Part shown: positions 38,432-46,680 of the stretch, piece by piece
How positions within the stretch are numbered: the stretch's first letter is position 1
Layout of the letters: every line of letters starts with the position of its first letter
Assembly: GCF_016615815.1 (NCBI RefSeq)
Contig: NZ_CP067112.1
Location: 2,852,001-2,916,000 of the forward strand
DNA length: 64,000 bases
Direction: 5' to 3'
Origin: Luteimonas sp. MC1572
GTDB taxonomy: Bacteria > Pseudomonadota > Gammaproteobacteria > Xanthomonadales > Xanthomonadaceae
Made by a program: the position numbers and the translations under genes
Notes under the pieces: generated by a model
What the model was told of the DNA's origin: nothing
Database searches by the model: none
The model's input: only the letters and a program-made list of their open reading frames with translations

Positions 38432-39147
38432 GGCGCCGACCTCGCCGTGTGCGCGGCGCTGCCGGCGAGCGCGGCGCGGATCGCCTCGATCTGCTGCGCC
38501 ACGCCGGCGCGGACCTCGCCGGCTTCGGACACCACCACGCAGCTGGTCGGCTCGAGGCTTGGATCGTCAACGAGTTCGATCACGCCGACCGCCGGGTGCG
38601 CCTGGCGCACCGCGCCCAGCCCGGCCGCGACGTCTTCGCGCACCGAAGGATGCACGCGGATCAGCAGGAACTGCTCGGCTTGCGCGGCTTCCACCGCCTG
38701 CAGCACCAACGGTGGCACCACGCTGCGCGCATCGAAGCCCGGCGCGATACGGTCGACGATCGCGCAGGCGAGCTCGGAAATGCGCCCCGAGGCCTCGCCC
38801 AGCACGCGGGCGCGACGCTCGTTGAGCGCGGCGAGCTGTTCGGTCATCTGTGATTCCGCCGCGGCCACGCCTGCCGCGTAGCCGGCGGCGTGGCCCTGTT
38901 CGCGGGCGGCCTCGATCTCGGCGCCAGCCTCGTCGTAGAGCGCGTTCACGCGTGCCAGCAGGGTGTCGAGTTCCTCCAGCCGCGCCCAGGCCTGGGCTGG
39001 CACCACGCTGGCACCCAGCGAACGCTCGAACTGGCGGCGTTCGAACACCCCCACGCCGGCGCCGGCACGCGCCCGTGGCGCAGCGTGTGCGGTCGTGGCA
39101 TGGGCCGTGTTCGTGGCTGTGGCTGTGGCTGAAGCGTCTGCGCTCAT
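38428..39147 (-). CDS. sctL: T3SS ATPase stator SctL (YscL/HrpE-like)
   Basis: 239 residues. An Ala/Thr-rich N-terminal tail, a VVPAQAWARLEELDTLLARV segment, long helices with EQGHAAGYAAGVAAAESQM (the FliH/YscL glycine-spaced helix), and a C-terminal globular domain (ACAIVDRIAPGFDARSV, FLLIRVHPSVREDV, VVVSEAGEVRAGVAQQIEAI). SctL bridges the ATPase and the SctQ pods. Its stop overlaps the sctN ATG. Confidence 0.9.
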   Translation of the reverse strand: MSADASATATATNTAHATTAHAAPRARAGAGVGVFERRQFERSLGASVVPAQAWARLEELDTLLARVNALYDEAGAEIEAAREQGHAAGYAAGVAAAESQMTEQLAALNERRARVLGEASGRISELACAIVDRIAPGFDARSVVPPLVLQAVEAAQAEQFLLIRVHPSVREDVAAGLGAVRQAHPAVGVIELVDDPSLEPTSCVVVSEAGEVRAGVAQQIEAIRAALAGSAAHTARSAP

Positions 39148-39168
39148 CCGGGATCCTGTGGGCCGCGG

Positions 39169-39795
39169 TCAGGCGGCACGTGTGTCGTGGTGCGTGTAGA
39201 CACGCAGCACCGGTTTTTCAGGCAGGTGCGCCGTGGGCGCCGGGCCGGGAGGATGCAGCAGCAGGCACCAGTCGGCGAGCGCGGGATCGCGGCGCCGCGC
39301 CCAGGCGACCAGTTCGGCGCGGCCCTGGGCGTCGAACAGCGCATGCATCGGTTGCGGATCGTCCGCGGCGGTGGACTCGGCGAGGGCGCGCGCAAAGCCG
39401 ACTGCAAGCACCGCCTGCTGCGCACCTTCGATGTGTCCGTCCCACACGGTGCGGTCCAGCGCGAGCAGGTAGCCGTTGCCGAGCGCCGCCTTCAGCCGCC
39501 GCACCGGATCGCGACCGGTTTCCGCACGGATCGCAGGCGCGTGCGCCAGCACACCGATGTCGCGGACCAGCGCGGCCAGGCGCTGGCGCGGCCAGCGCGT
39601 GCGGGTCGTGTCCGGATGGCGCCCGGGATCCGGCGCGAACAGCGCCGCAGCCTGTCCCTGCGCCAGCCAGGCGGCCAGCATGCGGCGCCCCAGCGCACTG
39701 TCGCGCGCGTGCGCGGCAAGCTCCACATCAAGCACCGCGTCGCCGTCGGTGAGCCAGCCCGGCTCGATGTCCGCCAGCAGCGCACTGGAGGCCAT
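39169..39795 (-). CDS. sctK: T3SS sorting-platform protein SctK (YscK/HrpB4-like)
   Basis: 208 residues: MASSALLADIEPGWLTDGDA, RRMLAAWLAQGQAAALF, LAALVRDIGVLAHAPAIRAE, RLKAALGNGYLLALDRTVWD and AWARRRDPALADWCLLLHPP. The placement between sctJ and sctL and this helical pattern match the SctK family, which is poorly conserved, so the call leans on order. SctK caps the SctQ pods beneath the SctD ring. Confidence 0.78.
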   Translation of the reverse strand: MASSALLADIEPGWLTDGDAVLDVELAAHARDSALGRRMLAAWLAQGQAAALFAPDPGRHPDTTRTRWPRQRLAALVRDIGVLAHAPAIRAETGRDPVRRLKAALGNGYLLALDRTVWDGHIEGAQQAVLAVGFARALAESTAADDPQPMHALFDAQGRAELVAWARRRDPALADWCLLLHPPGPAPTAHLPEKPVLRVYTHHDTRAA

Positions 39796-39798
39796 GCC

Positions 39799-40572
39799 TC
39801 AGCCGTTCCAGACCTGGTCGGACGGCTTGGTGGGCTGCGTCGAGGCGCGGAGCCGCCCCCAGAACGCGACCAGCAGACCGAGCAGCACCACCACGGCGGC
39901 GGCGATGCCCAGCGTCAGCGGGTTGATCCCCGAGAGCGCGACCGCACCCTGGGCAGGACGCGCGGGCAGCGGCGGCGCGGACGCGAACTTCACCGTGACC
40001 TTGTTGATGTCGGTCAGGCCGGGCACCGCGTCCTTGATCAGCAGCTTGATGTCGGCTTCGCGGTCGCGGACGCTGGCGCCCGCCTGCTCGAAGATCGCCA
40101 CCGACGCCGACGAATCCAGGCTGGACCCGCCCAGCGGATCGCGTTCGGCCAGGGTGACGTGCACGCGCGCGTCGACCACGCCCGGGAAGCGCGTCAGCGT
40201 GTCCGACAGTTCCTGTTGCAGGCTGCAGACCTCGCGTCCGCGTTCCTCGGTGGACGACGAGGCGAACCCTTCCTTCTTGAACACGTCGCAGGTGGTCGCG
40301 AACTGCGCGCGCGGCAGCCCGTGCGCGCCGAGGATCTGCATCGCATACGGGAAGTCCGACGCGGCGACGCGCACCTCCCACCCGGTCTTCGACGGCGACG
40401 GATTCTTGTCGGCATCGATGCCCGCGCCGATCAGCACGCCCATGATCTGGTTGGCCTGGCCCTCGTCGAGCTGGCTGTACAGCGGCTTGCCGCCACAGGC
40501 GGCGAGCAGCACGCCTGCCGCGATTGCGAACAGGGCCGCGCGCAACGCGCGCGGCCGGTCGTGGAACTTCAT
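39799..40572 (-). CDS. sctJ: T3SS inner-membrane ring lipoprotein SctJ
   Basis: 257 residues. The lipobox LAAC with lipidated Cys26 is followed by KPLYSQLDEGQANQIMGVL, the family's entry motif. The two ring-building domains follow (GLPRAQFATTCDVFKKEGF; FPGVVDARVHVTLAERDPLG; SASVAIFEQAGASVRDREAD; IKLLIKDAVPGLTDINKVTV). A C-terminal membrane span is at about 215-240 (NPLTLGIAAAVVVLLGLLV). Length and order are standard for YscJ/HrcJ, confirming a non-flagellar system rather than FliF. Confidence 0.96.
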   Translation of the reverse strand: MKFHDRPRALRAALFAIAAGVLLAACGGKPLYSQLDEGQANQIMGVLIGAGIDADKNPSPSKTGWEVRVAASDFPYAMQILGAHGLPRAQFATTCDVFKKEGFASSSTEERGREVCSLQQELSDTLTRFPGVVDARVHVTLAERDPLGGSSLDSSASVAIFEQAGASVRDREADIKLLIKDAVPGLTDINKVTVKFASAPPLPARPAQGAVALSGINPLTLGIAAAVVVLLGLLVAFWGRLRASTQPTKPSDQVWNG

Positions 40573-40587
40573 GCCATGCCCCCTGGG

Positions 40588-41010
40588 TCAGCCCTGCTGC
40601 CGGAACAGCTGCTGGATGCCGTCCGAGGTGCGGTTGGCGACGTTCGACGTCATTTCCGCCTGGAACAGGAACTGATGGCACTTCATGGTCATTTCCATCA
40701 TCTGTCCGGGCGTGAGCTCGGCGATGTTGCCGCTCATGGTCTGCGAGAGCGCGTTGATGTTGGCGGCGCCGGTGTTGAGGTTGTCGATGGCGGCGATCAG
40801 CGCGCGCGTGCCCTCGGACGCCTGTGTCGGCGGCAGTTCCACCGGCGTTGCCTGCTGCTGCGGCTGCACGCCGCCGGTGCGCTCGAGCGACGCGGCGAAA
40901 TCGCGCACGTCGTAGGGCGTGGCCGTGGCCTGGCCACCGCCCGCGGACGCGCCGGCATTGCCGGCCGCCTGCATCGGGTCCATGGCCGCCACCTGGATGG
41001 CTTCGATCAT
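40588..41010 (-). CDS. sctI: T3SS inner-rod protein SctI (YscI/HrpB2-like)
   Basis: 140 residues from ATG 41010 (MIEAIQVAAMDP), preferred over the in-frame start at 41088 because AGGAG lies 7 nt before it. The variable N-terminus is followed by the conserved C-terminal helix region LTPGQMMEMTMKCHQFLFQA and EMTSNVANRTSDGIQQLFRQ, typical of inner-rod subunits, including the terminal hydrophobic-glutamine pattern. It lies directly before sctJ as in most systems. SctI anchors the needle and is secreted by the system itself. Confidence 0.85.
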   Translation of the reverse strand: MIEAIQVAAMDPMQAAGNAGASAGGGQATATPYDVRDFAASLERTGGVQPQQQATPVELPPTQASEGTRALIAAIDNLNTGAANINALSQTMSGNIAELTPGQMMEMTMKCHQFLFQAEMTSNVANRTSDGIQQLFRQQG

Positions 41011-41090
41011 TTCCGTCTCCTGTTGGGCTGCATTCCCGGGAACCGGCCGCGGTGGCGGAGCCACCGGCGGCGCGAGCCCGGATGCCACGG

Positions 41091-41420
41091 TTACTGGCGC
41101 TTGCCCAGCGTTTCCAGCGCCTGGCCGACGCTGTTCTGCGAGGTGGCGGCGTTGTTGGACATGAACTGCATCTTCAGGCTGGCCGCGGTCAGCTGCACCA
41201 TCGAGGACGGCTGGTCATCGCCACCGCTGATGTTGGCCGACATGTCGGTGATCACGGATGCCTGCGAGTCCAGGGTCTGGCCCCAGGCACGCGACATCGC
41301 CTCGTACCAGCTGCCGCGATCGCCTGCCGAAGCTCCACCACGGATGCCGCCTGCGCCGCCGGTGACGGCCGCGCCTGCGATGAACTGCCCGATTCCTGCA
41401 TTTCCGGTGACGTTGGTCAT
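41091..41420 (-). CDS. T3SS needle subunit candidate (SctF-like)
   Basis: 109 residues. A Gly/Ala-rich N-terminus is followed by two predicted helices joined by a Pro turn: RGSWYEAMSRAWGQTLDSQA, then SGGDDQPSSMVQLTAASLKM and a helix ending QNSVGQALETLGKRQ. The DxPxxMxxL turn followed by an alternating helix resembles needle proteins such as SsaG/YscF (NPESM, DNPALL), and the place between sctD and sctI is where yscF/G lie. It is longer than typical needles (about 80), mostly at the N-terminus. A needle-like or second rod protein are both possible. GAGGAGAG precedes the ATG. Confidence 0.6.
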   Translation of the reverse strand: MTNVTGNAGIGQFIAGAAVTGGAGGIRGGASAGDRGSWYEAMSRAWGQTLDSQASVITDMSANISGGDDQPSSMVQLTAASLKMQFMSNNAATSQNSVGQALETLGKRQ

Positions 41421-41502
41421 GGTTCTCTCTCCTCTCTCTTGATCTGTGCTGCGTTGGATTGCGGATGGATCGGGCCGGCCTTCCCAGGGGCCGTCCCGTG
41501 AT

Positions 41503-42690
41503 TCACATGCGGAGTGGCGTTACCTCGCCGCGCACGTTCGAGAAATCCTTCGGCTCGGCCGCGTCGTCTTCCGGCCGCGGCGCCGCCTCGACCGCGAGCT
41601 TTTCCAGCCCGCCATCGGCGCGCAGCGCATGCGCGCTGTTTTCGGTGATCGACACCAGCGTGCCGATGCCGGGCAGTTCCGCGCCGACCGGATACTTGTC
41701 GCCCTTGCCGGACAGCACGTGCGGATCGGCACCGCGGACGATGGCGGCGACGCGGATGCGCACCGGCTTCGCCGCCGCGGCCGGCGCGCGCGCGGTCGCG
41801 CTGCTTTCGGCCATGTTCACCGGGATCACGCGGGTGACGCCCTTGACCTCGCGCATGGCGCGCGAGAACGACGCGGCGCGCAGCGCGGCCTCGTCCTCGA
41901 AGCGGCCGCTCACTTCGACATCGCCGTTGCCCAGGTAGCGCGTGCGCGCGGTGATGCCCTGGCCGCGGAGGATTTCGCTGACGTCGCCGGCGATGTCGTC
42001 GCCGGTGCGCAGCTCGAGCTTGGCATCGATGTTGTCGTCGGCGATGCGCCGCGCGATGCGCTCGCGCGTGGCGGCGTCGGGCACGGTGCCTGTGAGCACC
42101 AGCCCGCCCTGGAAGTCGACGTTGGCGCGGCCGTCGTCGATGCCGTACTCGGGCACCAGGCGCTGCAGCTGCTCGCGAGGATCCGGCGCCGCCGGCTTGG
42201 ACGGCATGACGGCGGCGAAGATGGCCAGCGAAACCAGCGACAGCACGGCCACCGCGGCGACGGCGGGCAGGCGCCGCAGGTACGGGGTGACCGCCGGCGT
42301 GGGCGCCGCGCGCGGACCCGGGCCGCCGGGCACCAGCAGCTCCCAGGCGGGATCGTCTTCCGCGCCGAATGCGATCGCCGCGTCGCCCAGGCCAACGCGC
42401 TGCACGCGGTCGAGTTCGACCGGATCACCCGGGTGGACCATGGTGGTGCCGACGTGCAGCGGCGCGTCCAGCGCGCGCAGCGAGAACACGCCATCGACCA
42501 GGCTGAGCAACGCGTGGTGGCTGGCGACACCGGCATCGGCAAGCACCATGTCGCAATCGTCGCCACTGCCGACGAGGATCATCTCGCGCAGCCCGAGTGG
42601 ACGCACCGCGCCTGCATGCAGGCCCGAGACCACGCGCAGCACGTTGCCCGCTGGGCTTGTCTCCGACTGGTTGTCCCTTGCCACGCTCAT
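41503..42690 (-). CDS. sctD: T3SS outer inner-membrane-ring protein SctD
   Basis: 395 residues from ATG 42690 (GGAGG 3-4 nt upstream); the frame is open to 42723. The N-terminal FHA-like cytoplasmic domain (VLRVVSGLHAGAVRPLGLRE, LVGSGDDCDMVLAD, ASHHALLSLVDG) is followed by one membrane span (about 131-153, LPAVAAVAVLSLVSLAIFAA). Periplasmic ring-building repeats follow (VDFQGGLVLTGTVPDAATRE, RIARRIADDN; YLGNGDVEVSGRFEDEAALR). The layout is that of YscD/PrgH/HrpQ and differs from flagellar proteins. It is the second core gene of the operon after sctV. Confidence 0.92.
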   Translation of the reverse strand: MSVARDNQSETSPAGNVLRVVSGLHAGAVRPLGLREMILVGSGDDCDMVLADAGVASHHALLSLVDGVFSLRALDAPLHVGTTMVHPGDPVELDRVQRVGLGDAAIAFGAEDDPAWELLVPGGPGPRAAPTPAVTPYLRRLPAVAAVAVLSLVSLAIFAAVMPSKPAAPDPREQLQRLVPEYGIDDGRANVDFQGGLVLTGTVPDAATRERIARRIADDNIDAKLELRTGDDIAGDVSEILRGQGITARTRYLGNGDVEVSGRFEDEAALRAASFSRAMREVKGVTRVIPVNMAESSATARAPAAAAKPVRIRVAAIVRGADPHVLSGKGDKYPVGAELPGIGTLVSITENSAHALRADGGLEKLAVEAAPRPEDDAAEPKDFSNVRGEVTPLRM

Positions 42691-42751
42691 GGATCCTCCC
42701 TTTGCCCCATCCTGCAATTGCATCGTTACCCGGCGGTGAAGTGCCCCGGGG

Positions 42752-44800
42752 TCATGCGTTGATCTGGCCGGCCTGCACGATGCGCAGGTCGGGTGCGAGT
42801 TCCTGGTACGACAGCACCGGCAGTTCGAAGAAATCGACTTCCATCAGCTTGCGCAGGTGGCGGCGCACATCGAGCGAGCACAGCAGCACCGGCTGCACGC
42901 CCGCCGCCTGCCGCGCGAGGTGTGCGCGCACTTCGTTGCCGAGCCGCGCCGCGAGTTCGGGCGAAATGGCCAGCTGGCTCGCGCCGCCGGCCACGCGCAC
43001 CGACTGGCGCAGCTTGTCCTCGAGCTCCGGATGGATCAGCAGCACGTGCAGCGTGCGTTCGGCGTCGGCATGGCGCTCGGCGATCTCGCGCTTCAGGGCG
43101 ACCCGCACGTACTCGGTGAGCAGCACCACGTCCTTCTCGCGGCCACCGACATCGGTGATCGCCTCGAACACGTCGCGCAGGTTGCGCACCGGCACGCCCT
43201 CTTCGGCCAGCCGGCGCAGCACGTCGGCGACGCGCTGCGGAGCGACCACGCGCAGCATCTCCTTGACCAGGTCGGGGTAGTCGCGCTGCATGCGCGCGAA
43301 CAGGTTGGCCGTCTCCTGGATCCCGATGAAGCCACCCAGCCGACGCTGCAGCGCGGCACGGCAGTGCGTGGCCAGCACCTCCTCGGGTGCCACGGCGCCT
43401 GCCTCGCCGCGCACGACCCAGTCGCCGGCGAGTGCCGGGAAGAAGCCGGGCTGGCGGTTGCCGTCGGTGGCCACGGCCGCCTGGCGGAAATCCTGGTCGA
43501 CGCGCAGCTGGCCCACGGCCAGGCGCGCGCCGAACGCGGTCAGGCGGTACTCGCCATGTTCAAGCGCTTCCGAGATGCGCAGCTGCGGCACCGGTACGGG
43601 CACGCCGTATTCCTCGCGCATGCGCTGCGCCACGCTCGCGACCCGCGCCAACAGCGCGTCCTTGCCGGTCGCCGCAAGCAGCGCCGGCGACAGCTCGAGC
43701 TGCAGCGGCGCGGGCGGCGCGAGGTCGTCGACCGGCGGCAGGCGGTCGGCTTCGGCGACCTCGTCCTCCGGCACGCGGAACGCGCGGCGCAGGACCACGA
43801 ACCCGTGGCGGTAGCGCCATGCGCTGATGCCGAGCAGCGACACGCCGAGCGCCGCGAACACCATCTTCGGGAAGCCCGGCACCAGGGTCATGAGCAGTGC
43901 GAGCAGCCCGGTGATCAGCAGCACGCGCGGCTGGCCGCTGACCTGGCGGGTGATGGCGTCGCCGAGATGGCGGTCGTCGACCTCGCCGGTGGTGCGCGTG
44001 ACCACCAGGCCCGCCGCAATGGTGGCGAGGATGGCCGGGATCTGCGAGACCAGGCCGTCGCCGATGGTCAGGATGCTGTAGGTCCGCGTGGCATCGGCCA
44101 GCGACATGTCACGCTGCATGACGCCGATCGCCAGGCCGCCGAGCAGGTTGATGATGATGATGACGATGCCGGCGATCGCGTCGCCCTTGACGAATTTCAT
44201 GGCGCCGTCGAGCGCGCCGTGCAGCTGGCTCTCGGACTCGAGCAGGCGCCGGCGGCGCTTGGCTTCGTCCTTGTCCATCAGGCCGGAACGCAGGTCGGAG
44301 TCGATCGACAGCTGCTTGCCGGGCATGGCGTCGAGGGTGAAGCGCGCGGCGACTTCGGCCACGCGTTCGGCGCCCTTGGCGATGACGATGAACTGCACCA
44401 CCGTGATGATCATGAAGACCACCAGCCCGACCACCAGGTTGCCGCCCGCCACCAGGCTGCCGAAGGTCTCGACGATGTGGCCGCCCTCGGCATCGAGCAG
44501 GATCGAGCGGGTGATGGCGATCGACAGCGCGAGGCGAAACAGCGTGGTCAGCAGCAGCACGCTCGGGAAGCTCGAGAACGCGACCGGCGTGGGGATGTAG
44601 ATCGCCAGCAGCAGCAGGCCGAAGCCGATGGAGATGTTGACCGCGACCAGCGCATCGATCACCACCAGCGGCAGCGGCAGGATCATCACGCTGATGATCA
44701 TCACCGCCGCGAACGCCAGGATGATGTCGCTGTAGCCGAGCTTGACCCGCGGGCCTGCATTGCCCGGCGTGGCGAACAGCGTGCCGATCAGCGCACGCAT
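42752..44800 (-). CDS. sctV: T3SS export-gate protein SctV
   Basis: 682 residues from ATG 44800 (MRALIGTLFATPG). Eight membrane segments lie in the N-terminal half, with the FHIPEP-type signature SSFPSVLLLTTLFRLALSIA and the regulatory loop FTLDAMPGKQLSIDSDLRSG, both diagnostic of SctV/FlhA. The cytoplasmic C-terminal half (about 330-682) contains PVPQLRISEALEHGEYRL and LLIHPELEDKLRQSVRVAGG. It forms the nonameric gate receiving chaperone-substrate complexes. It is the first core gene of the minus-strand operon and follows a 264-bp region with an inverted repeat. Confidence 0.97.
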   Translation of the reverse strand: MRALIGTLFATPGNAGPRVKLGYSDIILAFAAVMIISVMILPLPLVVIDALVAVNISIGFGLLLLAIYIPTPVAFSSFPSVLLLTTLFRLALSIAITRSILLDAEGGHIVETFGSLVAGGNLVVGLVVFMIITVVQFIVIAKGAERVAEVAARFTLDAMPGKQLSIDSDLRSGLMDKDEAKRRRRLLESESQLHGALDGAMKFVKGDAIAGIVIIIINLLGGLAIGVMQRDMSLADATRTYSILTIGDGLVSQIPAILATIAAGLVVTRTTGEVDDRHLGDAITRQVSGQPRVLLITGLLALLMTLVPGFPKMVFAALGVSLLGISAWRYRHGFVVLRRAFRVPEDEVAEADRLPPVDDLAPPAPLQLELSPALLAATGKDALLARVASVAQRMREEYGVPVPVPQLRISEALEHGEYRLTAFGARLAVGQLRVDQDFRQAAVATDGNRQPGFFPALAGDWVVRGEAGAVAPEEVLATHCRAALQRRLGGFIGIQETANLFARMQRDYPDLVKEMLRVVAPQRVADVLRRLAEEGVPVRNLRDVFEAITDVGGREKDVVLLTEYVRVALKREIAERHADAERTLHVLLIHPELEDKLRQSVRVAGGASQLAISPELAARLGNEVRAHLARQAAGVQPVLLCSLDVRRHLRKLMEVDFFELPVLSYQELAPDLRIVQAGQINA

Positions 44801-45064
44801 GTGGTGGCGCCCTTCGCGCAGCGCGCAGCCGGCGTGCAAATGCCGCGCCGCTGTCCGCTGTTATCGATGCCTCGCGCTCGCCACATCACCCTGACCCCAC
44901 GCGTCACTTTGTGGCAAATTACGATAGTCTCGCCACAAGAGCAACGCAGGAAATATTGCAGGGCGCAAGTGCGAACTGCGCATTGCGGATTCAGGGATGT
45001 GAGCGCAAGTGGCTGTAATTCAGGCGTAATTTTGCATTCACGGAAATTTCGCCGCGGCAATGCA
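44801..45064 (-). promoter_or_regulatory. upstream region of sctV with a long-spaced inverted repeat
   Basis: 264 bp without genes, noticeably AT-richer than its surroundings around 44910-45055. It holds TTGTGGC (44909-44915) and GCCACAA (44932-44938), a perfect 7-bp inverted repeat with 16 bp between, suited to a dimeric regulator. AT-rich candidate -10 sites for minus-strand transcription occur near 44916-44925 and 45010-45055. No PIP box (paired TTCGB), HrpL box or sigma-54 element was found. The nearby FixJ-type regulator is a candidate binder. Confidence 0.45.
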
Positions 45065-45469
45065 TCACTTGAGCGGTGTGTGTGTTCCGGACGCAGGCGT
45101 GGCTGGCGCGACATCGTCGGCATGCAGTTCGGTGACGAAGTTCACGCTTTGCGCACTCACGCCAATCGTGAATACGCGACCGGAGCGCAGCTTCACCAGC
45201 ACCAGGCGTTCACGCGGCCCGAGCGGCAGGATTTGCAGGATCGACAAGGGGGCATCGGGACCGGTGAGGCCATAGCGCCGACGGAGCAGGCGCAGCACCA
45301 CCAGCAGGCCCACGATGATGAAGGCCAGGGGCAGCAGGATGGCCATCAACTCGGCGCCGAAGGACGAGGCGGCGGGCGCGGCATCGGCAACCACGGGCTC
45401 GGCCGACATGGCACGGCCACAGGCGAGGGACAGGATGGCGGGTATGGCAGTCAGCGATCGCTTGGACAT
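45065..45469 (-). CDS. FliO-like membrane protein in the T3SS operon
   Basis: 134 residues: an N-terminal signal-like segment (SLTAIPAILSLACGRAMSAE), one strong membrane span (about 40-60, LMAILLPLAFIIVGLLVVLR) followed by LRRRYG, and a small cytoplasmic domain with ILQILPLGPRERLVLVKLRS, GRVFTIGVSAQSVNFVTEL. This last region is the recognisable FliO core. FliO helps assemble the flagellar FliP export ring and is generally absent from non-flagellar systems. Here it precedes sctV on the same strand, across the 264-bp region. It could chaperone SctR, whose gene is unusual in this locus. Confidence 0.75.
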   Translation of the reverse strand: MSKRSLTAIPAILSLACGRAMSAEPVVADAAPAASSFGAELMAILLPLAFIIVGLLVVLRLLRRRYGLTGPDAPLSILQILPLGPRERLVLVKLRSGRVFTIGVSAQSVNFVTELHADDVAPATPASGTHTPLK

Positions 45470-45562
45470 GGCGGAATGGATGAGCCTGGGGGTTCGCGCG
45501 GGCCGCGCGGCGCCAGCCTACAACAGCGCGCATGCCTGCCAGCGCCGCGGGATGCGCAGGCG

Positions 45563-46678
45563 ATGACGGCAGCGCGCGTCCGCGGCCGCGTCGCCGCTGA
45601 CGCCTTGCCCGTCGACAGCGATGGCGCGACCGTCGCGGTGGCTGCGCTGCTCGAGGCGATCCCGGTGCCGTGCGCCGCCTTCGCGCGCGGCGACGGGCGG
45701 CTGGTCGCCAGCAACCGCCGCTACCGTGACGCGTTCAGCGAACTGCCGGGCCATGTCGATCGCGCGCGCCTGCTGGCGACACTGGGCGATGGCGGCGGCG
45801 ACGCCGGCGACCCGGACGCGCCCCGCGAAGTCCACGCCACGCACAGCAACCGCTGGTACGCGCTGCACTGGGGCGAGTCGGATGCCGGCGGCCAGCCGCT
45901 GTCGCTGCTGACCGCGGTCGACATCAGCGCGCGCATCGAGGCGCTCGACTCGCACAAGAGCCGCCAGGAGAAGCTGCTCTTCACTTCCCGGCTGATGTCG
46001 GTGGGCGAGATGGCGGCGATGCTCGCGCACGAGCTCAACCAGCCGCTGGCCGCGATCGTGAACTACTTGAACGGCAGCCTGCGCCTGGTCGACCAGGCCG
46101 GCGGGCCGGTGCAGGTCGAACGCGCCCTGCTCGCCGCGCGCACCCAGGCCGAGCACGCCGCCGCTGTGATCTCGCGCGTGCGCGAGTTCATCCGCGCCCG
46201 CGAGCCGCGGCGCGATGCGCGTGACATGGCGCAGATCACCAACACCGTGCTCGAACTGCTGCGCCTGGAGGCCGAACGCCAGCAGCTGCGGATCGAGCTG
46301 GCGCTGGCCCACGACCTGCCGGCGGTCTACGCGGACCGGGTGATGGTCGAACAGGTGCTGCTGAACCTGGTCAAGAACGCCATCGAGGCGATGCGCGAGG
46401 TACCGCCGGCGAAGCGCGGACTGCGCATCGAGGGCCGCGTGAACCTCGACGGCGAGGTCGAGGTGCGCGTTTGCGACCGTGGCGAAGGCCTCAGCGCGGA
46501 GCAGGGCCAGCAGCTGTTCTCGCCGTTCTTCACCACCAAGAGCGATGGCCTGGGCATCGGCCTGGCCATCTGCCGCTCGATTATCGAATACCACGAGGGG
46601 CGGCTGTTCTTCGAGCCGCGCGAAGGCGGTGGCAGCGTGTTCGGCTTCACGCTGCCGACCGCGGACGGAAGGGGATAG
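45563..46678 (+). CDS. sensor histidine kinase (FixL/DctB-type), T3SS locus
   Basis: 371 residues, cytoplasmic (no membrane segment seen). The N-terminal PAS-like domain (about 25-125, LLEAIPVPCAAFARGDGRLV) lacks an obvious haem His. A short coiled linker (ALDSHKSRQEKLLFTSRLMS) leads to HisKA with the phospho-His in AAMLAHELNQPLAAIVNYLN, then HATPase N-box LLNLVKNAIEAM, G1 VCDRGEGLS, F-box LFSPFFTTKSDGLGIGLAIC and G2 GGGSVFGFTLP. The regulator follows after 2 bp. A TACAAC at 45519-45524 may be the -10. It probably controls the secretion genes from a cytoplasmic cue. Confidence 0.88.
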   Translation: MTAARVRGRVAADALPVDSDGATVAVAALLEAIPVPCAAFARGDGRLVASNRRYRDAFSELPGHVDRARLLATLGDGGGDAGDPDAPREVHATHSNRWYALHWGESDAGGQPLSLLTAVDISARIEALDSHKSRQEKLLFTSRLMSVGEMAAMLAHELNQPLAAIVNYLNGSLRLVDQAGGPVQVERALLAARTQAEHAAAVISRVREFIRAREPRRDARDMAQITNTVLELLRLEAERQQLRIELALAHDLPAVYADRVMVEQVLLNLVKNAIEAMREVPPAKRGLRIEGRVNLDGEVEVRVCDRGEGLSAEQGQQLFSPFFTTKSDGLGIGLAICRSIIEYHEGRLFFEPREGGGSVFGFTLPTADGRG

Positions 46679-46680
46679 GG

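Noticed and set aside
44801..45064. PIP box, HrpL box or sigma-54 promoter before sctV
   Set aside because: No TTCGB-N15-TTCGB, GGAACC-N15/16-CCAC or correctly spaced GG/GC pair was found on either strand.
42857..45562. Long plus-strand open frame running into the histidine kinase gene
   Set aside because: It is the antisense of sctV and the FliO-like gene; kinase similarity starts only after ATG 45563.
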